Source of the DNA: CALCTE01 sp045585835
GTDB taxonomy: Bacteria > Bacillota > Clostridia > Oscillospirales > CAG-272
Assembly: GCA_045585835.1 (NCBI GenBank)
Contig: JAZMZG010000012.1
Location: 62,001 to 126,000, forward strand
Reading direction: 5' to 3'
DNA: 64,000 nucleotides
The notes under the pieces are model-generated. The model searched no databases, was not told the DNA's origin, and worked only from the letters and a program-made list of their open reading frames with translations. Position 1 is the stretch's first letter. Each line of letters begins with the position of its first letter. A program made the translations under genes and the position numbers. Below, one piece after another: positions 8,262 to 16,710 of this stretch.

Positions 8262-9119
8262 ATGGATAAAATCAGAACTGTTGGAATAATCCCAAATCCC
8301 CTCAAAGACGTTGATTTTTCTTGTACGGACAAGATGATATCAAAGCTCTGCTCGTGCGGTGTAAAGTGCCTTTTGCCCGAGGAGTGCAATGAGCATAAGA
8401 ACGCCAAAAGAGTAAGCTATGACGAGCTTTACGGCTCGTCGGAATGCCTCATCATTCTCGGCGGCGACGGTACTATACTTCGCCACAGCAGTAATGCGGC
8501 AAAATATAACATACCTATTTTGGGTGTAAATATCGGCACGATAGGCTTTATATGCGAGCTTTACCCCGATGAATACGATGAGCTTGAGAAACTCGCAATC
8601 GGAGAGTACGACATAGAAAAGCGCTATATGCTTGACGTTTCGGTTATAAGAAACGGCAAATGCATAGGAAGCTACACAGCCCTTAACGATGCGGTCATAG
8701 AAAGCGAGGGAATCTCAAAGGTCATCGCCATAGAGCTTTACCGTGATGATAAGCGCATAATCGACTATATGGCAAACGGACTTATCGTTTCCACGCCGAC
8801 CGGCTCAACGGCGTATTCACTTGCTGCGGGCGGCCCCATAGTTGACCCCGCAACCTGTGTTACGACCGTCACCCCTATATGTCCGCACACCTTAACGGAA
8901 AAGCCGATGATATTCGATATGAACGCACGACTTTCGTGTAAGATAAGCTCGTCGCGCGGCGGACTTCCTTGCCTTAATGTAGACGGCAGAGAGTACCTTT
9001 CGCTTAAAGAGGGTGATATTGTCAGAGTGACAAAAAGCGAGAGCTTTACAAGACTTATAAGACTGAAGAAACTCGAATTTTACGATATAATATATCAAAA
9101 GCTATCTATTAAAGTATAG
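8262..9119 (+). CDS. nadK: NAD kinase
   Basis: The enzyme phosphorylates NAD to NADP. GGDGT (67-71), GTIGFICE, LNDAVIE and the STPTGSTAYSLAAGGP loop are the conserved NAD-kinase motifs, and 285 residues is the usual length. The ATG at 8262 begins one base after the ispA stop. Its position before argR and recN is the common Firmicutes arrangement. Confidence 0.94.
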   Translation: MDKIRTVGIIPNPLKDVDFSCTDKMISKLCSCGVKCLLPEECNEHKNAKRVSYDELYGSSECLIILGGDGTILRHSSNAAKYNIPILGVNIGTIGFICELYPDEYDELEKLAIGEYDIEKRYMLDVSVIRNGKCIGSYTALNDAVIESEGISKVIAIELYRDDKRIIDYMANGLIVSTPTGSTAYSLAAGGPIVDPATCVTTVTPICPHTLTEKPMIFDMNARLSCKISSSRGGLPCLNVDGREYLSLKEGDIVRVTKSESFTRLIRLKKLEFYDIIYQKLSIKV

Positions 9120-9138
9120 CTTTCGGAAAGGAATAACA

Positions 9139-9600
9139 ATGACGAAATTCCAAAGACACGCAAGAATAATGGAGCTTATTGAAAATCACGCAATCGAAAC
9201 GCAGGAAGAACTTACGGCTATGCTTTCCGATATGGGCTTTAAGGTAACTCAGGCGACTGTTTCCAGAGATATCAAGGCACTTCATATCATCAAGACCATC
9301 GGAGAAGACGGTAAGTACCGTTATAGCGTAAATGCCAAGGAGGAAGAGGTAAAGGCGACCGCAAAATTCCACGATATTTTAAGCGGTATCGTCGTAAATA
9401 TTGCGGCGGCGGGAAATATCGTCGTAATTAAGACCTATCCAGGAATGGCACAGGCGGCAGCAGCGGCTATCGATGCGATAATATTTAAGGATATAGTTGG
9501 TTCTATTGCGGGTGACGATACGGTGTTTATCGTTGTAAAGGACAACGAAACGGCACTTAATTGTAAAGAAAAATTTTTGGATTTATTGGATATCAGATAA
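9139..9600 (+). CDS. argR: Arginine repressor ArgR
   Basis: ArgR is a hexameric repressor that binds ARG boxes when arginine is present. The 153-residue protein has the N-terminal winged helix (about residues 1-70, with KVTQATVSRDIKAL as recognition region) and the C-terminal oligomerisation and arginine-binding domain (85-153), including GSIAGDDTVFIVVKD and its GDDT motif. A GGAAAGGA site precedes the ATG. The nadK-argR-recN order is conserved. No arginine biosynthesis gene is in the window. Confidence 0.94.
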   Translation: MTKFQRHARIMELIENHAIETQEELTAMLSDMGFKVTQATVSRDIKALHIIKTIGEDGKYRYSVNAKEEEVKATAKFHDILSGIVVNIAAAGNIVVIKTYPGMAQAAAAAIDAIIFKDIVGSIAGDDTVFIVVKDNETALNCKEKFLDLLDIR

Positions 9601-9621
9601 TAAGATCGAACGGGTGAGAAA

Positions 9622-11325
9622 ATGATAAGTTCTCTTTCTATCGAGAATGTCGCCTTAATAGAGCGAGGGGAGATAAATTTTTCCCAAGGCTTTGTTATCC
9701 TTACGGGTGAAACGGGCGCAGGAAAATCGATAATCATCGACTCCATCGGGCTTATCTTGGGTACGAGAGCAAACCGTGACATAATAAGAAGCGGTGCTGA
9801 TTATGCTGAGGTAAGGGCGATATTTGAAAAATTCAATAATATTGAGCTTCGAGAGCTTTCCGAGATGGATACGGAACTTGAAGACGGGCAGCTTATGCTT
9901 TCAAGACGTGTGTATGCGGACGGACGCTCTATTGCAAAGATAAACGGTAAGACGGTTACCGTTTCAATGCTCCGTGACGTAGCATCAAAGCTTGTCAATA
10001 TACACGGTCAGCACGAAGGACAGCTTTTGACCGATAGCGCACGCCATACTCTGCTTCTTGATATGTATGCGGAAAACGACGATGTGCGCACAGCCTACAG
10101 GGAGGCGTATCAAAAGGCGAAAGCACTTCAAAAGGAAATACTTGATATCAGCGCAAAGGAGAAAGAAAGAGCCGAAAAAGAGGCTTATTTGAAGTACGTA
10201 ATCGATGAGATAGAAAGGGTATCTCCAAAGCCGAATGAGCTTGAGAAGCTCTCGGTTGCAAAGAATGCTCTTGAAAAGAGTAAAACGTACAATGAAGCCG
10301 TAATGACTGCCCTCTCGCTTTTAGGCGGGGAAAACGAGGACAGGGGAGCTGTACAAAAGGTAAAAGCGGCAGTTTCGGCTATTGAAAAGGTCAAGGAGCT
10401 TATTAGCGGCGGCGACGAGCTTTTTGATAATCTTTCACGCATATCGCTTGAGCTTGATGATGCTTACGGTGAGATTTCACGTCTTTCCGCAGGTTCCGAT
10501 GCAGAAGAAACGAATATCGACAAGCTCGAAGAGCGTATGTATGCCATAGAAAAGCTTATAAGAAAGTATGGCGGAGACGAGGAATCCGTCTTAAATGCGC
10601 TTTCTTCAGCTAAAAACGAGCTTGCGGAGCTTGACGGACTTACGTCAAAGCTTGAAACGCTCGGCGTTGAATATACAAAGGCAAAAAACGAGCTTTCTTT
10701 GCGGGCGGGTGAGCTTTCCGCATCAAGAAAAAAAGCGGGAGACGAGCTTTGCAAAAAGGTCAGAGAGGCACTTGAATTTTTGGATATGCCAAGCGTCGTG
10801 CTTTTTGCACACGCCGAGCAGATAAAAAATGCAAAGGGCGGAGTATTTTACAGTCCCGACGGAACGGAAAGAATCGAATTCCTAATCTCCGCGAACGTAG
10901 GAGAAGAGCCAAAGCCCTTATCGAAGATAGCATCGGGCGGTGAGCTTTCACGTATCGTGCTTGCAATAAAGTCAGTTTTAAACGAGAAGGAAGGTACGGG
11001 CACTCTTATATTTGACGAGGTGGATACGGGCGTTTCCGGTAAGACCTCCTATAAGGTTGGTGTGAAGCTTCTTTCAGCATCACGTTCTTCGCAGGTATTT
11101 TGCGTAACGCACAGCGCACAGATAGCATCTCTTGCGGACTCGCACCTAAAGGTGTCGAAATCCGCATACAACGGGCGCTCCTTTACGGAGGTCACAGAGC
11201 TTTCCAAGGAACAGAGAGTTTTGGAAATAGCAAGAATAATGGGCGGAGATATAATCAGCAAGACCTTCACAGACGGTGCAAGAGAGCTGATATCAAACGC
11301 CGAAATATTAAAAAGTCAAATGTAA
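9622..11325 (+). CDS. recN: DNA repair protein RecN
   Basis: RecN is an SMC-like ATPase acting at double-strand breaks. The 567-residue protein has the Walker A motif GETGAGKS (29-36), a long coiled-coil region (about residues 150-370, rich in E, K, A and L), the ABC signature region SGGELSRI and Walker B TLIFDEVDTG. Length is typical. It follows argR by 21 bases. I see no LexA-type box directly upstream, so induction would depend on an operon promoter. Confidence 0.94.
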   Translation: MISSLSIENVALIERGEINFSQGFVILTGETGAGKSIIIDSIGLILGTRANRDIIRSGADYAEVRAIFEKFNNIELRELSEMDTELEDGQLMLSRRVYADGRSIAKINGKTVTVSMLRDVASKLVNIHGQHEGQLLTDSARHTLLLDMYAENDDVRTAYREAYQKAKALQKEILDISAKEKERAEKEAYLKYVIDEIERVSPKPNELEKLSVAKNALEKSKTYNEAVMTALSLLGGENEDRGAVQKVKAAVSAIEKVKELISGGDELFDNLSRISLELDDAYGEISRLSAGSDAEETNIDKLEERMYAIEKLIRKYGGDEESVLNALSSAKNELAELDGLTSKLETLGVEYTKAKNELSLRAGELSASRKKAGDELCKKVREALEFLDMPSVVLFAHAEQIKNAKGGVFYSPDGTERIEFLISANVGEEPKPLSKIASGGELSRIVLAIKSVLNEKEGTGTLIFDEVDTGVSGKTSYKVGVKLLSASRSSQVFCVTHSAQIASLADSHLKVSKSAYNGRSFTEVTELSKEQRVLEIARIMGGDIISKTFTDGARELISNAEILKSQM

Positions 11326-11341
11326 ATGAAAGGAATATACA

Positions 11342-12562
11342 ATGAAGATCTATGACGAACTCAAGGCACGAGGCCTTATTGCACAGGTAACCAACGAGGA
11401 AGAGATAAGCGAGCTTATCAATAACGGTAAAGCTACGTTTTATATAGGTTTCGACTGTACGGCGGACAGCCTTACGGCTGGACATTTTATGGCACTTACG
11501 CTTATGAAAAGACTTCAAATGGCGGGAAATAAGCCTATTGCACTTATCGGCGGCGGTACGACTATGATAGGCGATCCTTCGGGCAGAACGGATATGCGCA
11601 AAATGCTCACGAAGGAAGATATAGACCATAACGCAGAGTGCTTCAAGCGCCAAATGGAACGCTTTATCGATTTTGGAGAAGGAAAGGCGCAGATGCTCAA
11701 TAATGCGGATTGGCTCCTTTCGCTTAACTACGTAGAGCTTTTAAGAGAGGTCGGCTCTTGCTTTTCGGTAAACAATATGCTCCGTGCGGAGTGCTATAAG
11801 CAGAGAATGGAAAAAGGACTTTCATTCCTTGAATTCAACTATATGATAATGCAGTCATACGACTTCTATTATCTTTTCAAGGAGCATAACTGCAACCTTC
11901 AGTTCGGCGGCGACGACCAGTGGTCGAATATGCTCGGCGGAACAGAGCTTATAAGAAGAAAGCTCGGTAAAGATGCTCACGCTATGACGATAACGCTTCT
12001 TACCGACTCACAGGGTAAGAAGATGGGTAAAACTGCGGGAAACGCCGTATGGCTTGACCCCAATAAGACCAGCCCCTACGAGTTCTTCCAATATTGGAGA
12101 AACGTTGACGATAAGGACGTGTTAAAGTGTATACGTATGCTCACGTTCTTGCCTATGGAGCAGATCGAAGAAATGTCAACATGGACGGACAACAAGCTCA
12201 ACGATGCAAAGGAGATACTTGCATACGAGCTTACCGCTCTCGTTCACGGAACAGAAGAAGCCGACAAAGCAAAGGCGGCATCTCACGCACTTTTCGGAGG
12301 CGGAAACGATATTTCCAATATGCCCACCACTACACTTACCGACGATAACTTCACCGACGGAAAGATAGGTATCATCGAGCTTCTTATCGCCGCAGGCTTT
12401 GCTGCATCAAGAGGCGAGGGAAGAAGACTTATCGAGCAGGGCGGCGTAAGTATTGACGGTGAAAAGATAACCGACCTTGCAAAAACGTTTGAAAAGAGCG
12501 CTTTCGGTGACGGACTTATCGTTAAAAAAGGCAAAAAGGCTTACCATAGGTTTACAGTGTGA
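11342..12562 (+). CDS. tyrS: Tyrosyl-tRNA synthetase
   Basis: The class I enzyme charges tRNA-Tyr. The 406-residue protein contains the HIGH-region variant SLTAGHF, GDPSGRT, QFGGDDQWSN, and the KMSKS-equivalent KKMGKT, followed by an S4-like RNA-binding domain (about 340-406, with EGRRLIEQGGV). AAAGGA precedes the ATG by normal spacing. The gap to recN is 16 bases, which leaves no room for the T-box leader common on Firmicutes tyrS genes. Confidence 0.94.
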   Translation: MKIYDELKARGLIAQVTNEEEISELINNGKATFYIGFDCTADSLTAGHFMALTLMKRLQMAGNKPIALIGGGTTMIGDPSGRTDMRKMLTKEDIDHNAECFKRQMERFIDFGEGKAQMLNNADWLLSLNYVELLREVGSCFSVNNMLRAECYKQRMEKGLSFLEFNYMIMQSYDFYYLFKEHNCNLQFGGDDQWSNMLGGTELIRRKLGKDAHAMTITLLTDSQGKKMGKTAGNAVWLDPNKTSPYEFFQYWRNVDDKDVLKCIRMLTFLPMEQIEEMSTWTDNKLNDAKEILAYELTALVHGTEEADKAKAASHALFGGGNDISNMPTTTLTDDNFTDGKIGIIELLIAAGFAASRGEGRRLIEQGGVSIDGEKITDLAKTFEKSAFGDGLIVKKGKKAYHRFTV

Positions 12563-13566
12563 TGAAAAAATTAAGGCTTCTTATAAATCGTGAATGTACG
12601 GATCCCCATATCAATCTCGCATTTGAGGAATATCTTTTAAAGCAAAAGCCTTACGGTGACGACAGTATCTTCATGCTTTGGAGAAACGCTCCTTCCGTGA
12701 TAATAGGTAAAAACCAAAACGCTTACAGAGAGATAAATAGGGATTTTCTTGACAAAGGCGGTATAAAGCTCGTACGTCGTATGACGGGCGGCGGGGCGGT
12801 ATTTCACGACCTTGGAAACGTCAATTTCACATTTATAGGGGAAGATGAAAAGGGAGAACTTGACTTTTCCGAATATGCGCTTCCCGTAGCCCGAGCAATA
12901 AGTTTGCTCGGAGTAGAAGCGGAGCTTAACGGCAGAAACGATATTTGCGTTATGGGCAAGAAGTTTTCGGGAACGGCACAATGTATAGAAAACGGCAGGG
13001 TGCTTCATCACGGAACGCTTCTTTACGACGCCGATCTTTCGAAGCTTTCGGGTGCACTTAAAGTCAACAGCGAAAAGCTCAAGGATAAGGGTATAAGATC
13101 GGTCGAAAGCCGAGTCACAAACTTAAAGGGCATCACAAATTGCACGTTTACACCTACGGAGTTTATGGAATACATAGCCGAAAGCTATGCGGGGGAGTTT
13201 GACGGTGAGGTTTCGAAGGAATACGTCAATCCCGAAAAGATGGACGCAGTAATGAAACTTGTGAGGGAAAAATATTTGCTTTTTGAGTGGAACTACGGCG
13301 CATCTCCCGAATTTGAGTTTGCGAATACGAAAAGGTTTCCCTTCGGAACGCTTGAACTTAACTTTACTTCAAGTAAAGGGCGTATCGAAAACGTTGCACT
13401 TTACGGCGACTTTTTCGGAAAAGGCGATATAGGTGAGCTTTGCACTTTACTCAAGGGTAAAAAGCTTGAAAAAGAGGAGATAAAAAATGCGCTTTGCGGC
13501 ACTTCCGTAGAAAGCTATATTATGGGCTGCAGTGCGGAGGATATCATATCACTGTTTGAATTTTGA
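12562..13566 (+). CDS. lplA: Lipoate-protein ligase A family
   Basis: The enzyme attaches lipoate to lysines of 2-oxoacid dehydrogenase or glycine cleavage proteins by way of lipoyl-AMP. The 334-residue protein has the catalytic RRMTGGGAVFHD motif (about 73-84), NDICV, GKKFSGTAQ with the catalytic lysine, HHGTLL, and a C-terminal accessory domain (about 245-334). I use the ATG at 12562, which shares a base with the tyrS stop (TGATG); a GTG one codon earlier is possible. No lipoylated-protein genes lie nearby. Confidence 0.9.
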   Translation: MKKLRLLINRECTDPHINLAFEEYLLKQKPYGDDSIFMLWRNAPSVIIGKNQNAYREINRDFLDKGGIKLVRRMTGGGAVFHDLGNVNFTFIGEDEKGELDFSEYALPVARAISLLGVEAELNGRNDICVMGKKFSGTAQCIENGRVLHHGTLLYDADLSKLSGALKVNSEKLKDKGIRSVESRVTNLKGITNCTFTPTEFMEYIAESYAGEFDGEVSKEYVNPEKMDAVMKLVREKYLLFEWNYGASPEFEFANTKRFPFGTLELNFTSSKGRIENVALYGDFFGKGDIGELCTLLKGKKLEKEEIKNALCGTSVESYIMGCSAEDIISLFEF

Positions 13567-13577
13567 AAGGAAAAACT

Positions 13578-14534
13578 ATGAATATTAAAAAATGTAAGTA
13601 CAAGGATATTGCGGCGTATGCCATTGACATAGGAGATGTCGTATTCAAGGTGATACCTGAAATGGGTATGAAGATCGCTTCCGCCATACATAAGGAAAGC
13701 GGATTTGAGTTTATGCACCAAAACCCCAAGGGACTCAAAAAATACATAAGATCCGAATACGGCAGAGGATTTGGCGCAGGTGAATGCGCGGGCTTTGACG
13801 ATATGATGCCCACTATTGATCCGTTTTACTATACCGGCGACGCTTGGAACGGCGTACGTATGCCCGACCACGGCGAAGTGTGGTGCTTACCCTACGATAT
13901 CAAGAAGGGCAAGGACTATCTTTACGGAAAAGTAAACGGCATTCGTATGCCATATATCTTCACAAAGAAGATGTATGCGCTCAAAGAAAACGTCCTTCGA
14001 ATCGAATACAGCGTCGAAAACCCCACGAAATTCCCTATGGATTATCTGTGGGCAGGACACGTGATGCTCAAAGCTGAGGAGGGTTCTCGCTATAAAGTAC
14101 CCGCAGAGTGCAGCGAAGGCGTATGTATGTTTTCAAACAACGACAGAATCGGCAAATACGGTGAGCGTTTTTCTTTCCCGATTAACACCGATAAAAACGG
14201 CGTAACGCACGATATGACTCTTATGAGAAGCCCTTCCGTAAAGAAAGAGGAAAAATACTACATCACCAACAAGCTGACGAATGAAGGTTTTTTGGGCGTT
14301 GATTATCCCTCCAAAAAACTTGCCTTTACGATGCATTTTCCCGTAGAGGAAGTGCCGTATATCGGCGTTATGAACAACGAATGCGGCTGGGATAATATGT
14401 ATCTTACGATACTTGAGCCTTGCACCGCACCTTACGATAGGCCCGACGTTGCAAATATGCACAAGGTAGGCTCGGTTCTTGAGCCGTACAGCACGAAAAA
14501 ATGGTATATTGATATAGAGATAACAAAGCAATAA
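13578..14534 (+). CDS. Galactose mutarotase-like superfamily protein
   Basis: This 318-residue protein is probably an aldose-1-epimerase-like sugar-binding protein. The beta-rich pattern with GFDDMMPTIDPF, MPDHGEVWCLPYD (about 98-110) and YLWAGHVMLKA (about 153-163) resembles the substrate-binding histidines and acidic residues of the mutarotase superfamily. The reaction and sugar are not known, and a catalytic assignment would be inference. The ATG at 13578 follows GAAAGG with 7-bp spacing, so I reject the TTG at 13563. It is the last gene before the terminator. Confidence 0.72.
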   Translation: MNIKKCKYKDIAAYAIDIGDVVFKVIPEMGMKIASAIHKESGFEFMHQNPKGLKKYIRSEYGRGFGAGECAGFDDMMPTIDPFYYTGDAWNGVRMPDHGEVWCLPYDIKKGKDYLYGKVNGIRMPYIFTKKMYALKENVLRIEYSVENPTKFPMDYLWAGHVMLKAEEGSRYKVPAECSEGVCMFSNNDRIGKYGERFSFPINTDKNGVTHDMTLMRSPSVKKEEKYYITNKLTNEGFLGVDYPSKKLAFTMHFPVEEVPYIGVMNNECGWDNMYLTILEPCTAPYDRPDVANMHKVGSVLEPYSTKKWYIDIEITKQ

Positions 14535-14540
14535 CCCCAT

Positions 14541-14583
14541 ATGGCGCCGAAAATACAGTCCGTGTTTTCGGTGCCATTTTTTT
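14541..14583 (+). terminator. Rho-independent terminator ending the nusB-mutarotase operon
   Basis: A 15-bp stem with two G-T wobbles (left arm 14541-14555, right arm 14562-14576, ending GGTGCCAT) is followed by seven T. It separates this operon from the topoisomerase operon. Confidence 0.92.
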
Positions 14584-14614
14584 CTACATTATATAAAAAA
14601 ATACAGAAAAAATA

Positions 14615-14643
14615 TTGAATAAAAAAATTAGATGTGATATAAT
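14615..14643 (+). promoter_or_regulatory. SigA-type extended -10 promoter for the topoisomerase operon
   Basis: TTGAAT (14615-14620), 17-bp spacer, TATAAT (14638-14643) with TGn extension at 14635. It lies about 75 bp upstream of the chosen start of the ParE-like gene. Confidence 0.8.
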
Positions 14644-14717
14644 ATAATGAATTATTGTTAAAATCGGTAAAATGGCTCATAATGCAGATAAGTAATAAGA
14701 AATTTGGAGAGAGAATA

Positions 14718-16700
14718 ATGGCAAAAACCGCAAGACAAGCTCAAGGATACGGAGATCAAAGCATACGTACTCTCAAGGGTGCAGACAGAGTAAGACTCAA
14801 GCCTTCCGTAATTTTCGGTTCGGAGGGTATAGAGGGCTGTGAGCATTCCTTTTTTGAGATACTTTCCAACTCGGTTGACGAAGCAAGAGAAGGATTCGGA
14901 AACGTAATAAACGTAACCGTTTTCAAGGATAAGACACTTCAGGTCGAGGACTTCGGAAGAGGAATACCTCTTGATTGGAACGAGAAAGAAAAGCGCTATA
15001 ATTGGGACTTGGTATTTTGCGACCTTTATGCAGGCGGCAAGTACGACAGTGAGGCGTACGAATTTTCTCTCGGTACGAATGGACTCGGTGCTTGCGCTAC
15101 GCAGTACAGCTCCGAGTTTATGGAGGTCACCGTTTACAACGGAAGCTTCAAATACGGAATTTCTTTTAAAAAGGGATATCCCGTAACGGAGCTTTCCAAG
15201 GAGGAGTATAGCGGCAAGAGAAGCGGTACGATAATCAAGTGGCGCCCTGACCTTGAGGTATTCACCGATATAAACATTCAGCTTGACTATTTTACGTCTG
15301 TGCTCAAAAAGCAGGCGGTAGTAAATGCAGGTCTTACGTTTAATCTCAAATATCAAAACGAGGATGGCTCCTTTACCGACGCAAGCTTTTGCTACGAAAA
15401 CGGTATAAAGGATTACGTTGACGAAATTCTCGGAGATGACGGTATGAGCCCGTCGTTTATATGGAGCGGCGAGCGTGTAGGTAAAGACAGAGAAGATAAG
15501 CCCGAATACAAGGTCAAGATGCAGATATGCCTTGCATTCTCAAACAAAAACAATCTTTTTGAATTTTATCACAATTCCTCGTTTCTCGAATATGGAGGTT
15601 CTCCCGAAAGAGCGGCGAGAAAAGCTCTTGTGTGGGCGTTTGACAATTTCATAACCGCAAGCGGTAAGTATTCGAAAAACGAAAACAAAATCACGTTCCA
15701 GGATATAGAGGATTGCCTCGTATTTGTGTTGAATTCGTTTTCGACGCAGACCTCGTATGAAAACCAAACTAAGAAGGCTATCACGAACGTATTTATAGGC
15801 GAAGCCGTAAACGAATTTTTGAAAACGCAGATGCAGGCGTTCTTTGCGGAAAACCCCGAGATCGCCGATAAGGTAATATCGCAGGTGCTTATAAACAAGA
15901 GAAGTCGCGAAAGTGCCGAAAAAGAGCGTATCGGAATGAAAACGAAGCTTATACAGAAGCTTGACATTTCAAACCGCGTTGAGAAATTTGTGGGTTGCCG
16001 AAGCAAAGACCCGACAAAGCGTGAGCTATATATAGTGGAGGGCGATTCGGCTTTAACGTCTGTAAAGCTTGCAAGAAACGCCGAATTCCAAGCTGTAATT
16101 CCCGTCAGAGGCAAGACCTTAAACTGCCTTAAAAATTCATACGATAAGATATTTAAAAACGATATAATAGTTGATTTGTTAAAAGTCATCGGATGCGGCT
16201 GTGAGATAAAGTCAAAATCCAACAAGGAGATATCCGGATTTGACTACGATCTTTTAAAGTGGGATAAGATAGTTATATGTACCGATGCCGACGAGGACGG
16301 ATATCAGATACGTACGCTTATCTTAACGATGTTCTACAGACTGCTTCCCACGCTTATAAGACGGGGCAAGATATATATTGCCGAATCGCCTCTCTTCGAG
16401 ATACGTGTAAAGGATAAGTCCTATTTTGCGTATACCGAAGCGGAAAAGGACGAGATCTTGGGCGGATTGGGTGATGTCAAGGTGGTCGTACAGCGTTCCA
16501 AGGGTCTTGGTGAAAACGAGCCCGATATGATGTCCTTAACGACAATGAATCCCGCAACACGCCGTCTTATACAGATATTGCCCGAAGACGAGGAAAAGAC
16601 CTACAGAATGTTCGACATTCTCCTTGGAGATAACCTTGAGGGAAGAAAGGACTACATCACCACGAAGGGGCCGCAGTACGTAAACCTTGCGGACGTATGA
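14718..16700 (+). CDS. Divergent type IIA topoisomerase ATPase/TOPRIM subunit (GyrB/ParE family)
   Basis: This 660-residue protein supplies the ATPase and TOPRIM parts of a type II topoisomerase. The GHKL elements are visible: E47, N51 and D54 in FFEILSNSVDEA, EDFGRGIP (78-84), GTNGLGACA (119-127), and a QTK loop in ENQTKK. TOPRIM has EGDSALTS (441-448) where GyrB and ParE have EGDSAGGS, and DADEDGYQIR (from 523) where they have DADVDGAHIR. All catalytic acids are kept. The ATG at 14718 follows GGAGA; the upstream frame to 14655 has no good site. The partner subunit follows 10 bases later. It is closer to ParE in role than GyrB by inference only. Confidence 0.88.
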   Translation: MAKTARQAQGYGDQSIRTLKGADRVRLKPSVIFGSEGIEGCEHSFFEILSNSVDEAREGFGNVINVTVFKDKTLQVEDFGRGIPLDWNEKEKRYNWDLVFCDLYAGGKYDSEAYEFSLGTNGLGACATQYSSEFMEVTVYNGSFKYGISFKKGYPVTELSKEEYSGKRSGTIIKWRPDLEVFTDINIQLDYFTSVLKKQAVVNAGLTFNLKYQNEDGSFTDASFCYENGIKDYVDEILGDDGMSPSFIWSGERVGKDREDKPEYKVKMQICLAFSNKNNLFEFYHNSSFLEYGGSPERAARKALVWAFDNFITASGKYSKNENKITFQDIEDCLVFVLNSFSTQTSYENQTKKAITNVFIGEAVNEFLKTQMQAFFAENPEIADKVISQVLINKRSRESAEKERIGMKTKLIQKLDISNRVEKFVGCRSKDPTKRELYIVEGDSALTSVKLARNAEFQAVIPVRGKTLNCLKNSYDKIFKNDIIVDLLKVIGCGCEIKSKSNKEISGFDYDLLKWDKIVICTDADEDGYQIRTLILTMFYRLLPTLIRRGKIYIAESPLFEIRVKDKSYFAYTEAEKDEILGGLGDVKVVVQRSKGLGENEPDMMSLTTMNPATRRLIQILPEDEEKTYRMFDILLGDNLEGRKDYITTKGPQYVNLADV

Positions 16701-16710
16701 TGAGGTAAAT

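Noticed and set aside
11325..11342. T-box riboswitch for tyrS
   Set aside because: Only 16 bases separate recN from tyrS, so there is no leader to hold one.
14658..15356. A 232-codon open frame antisense to the ParE-like gene
   Set aside because: It has no recognisable domain and overlaps a clear coding region fully; similar antisense frames at 5384-6046, 35209-35826, 60583-61350 and 62036-62743 were rejected for the same reason.
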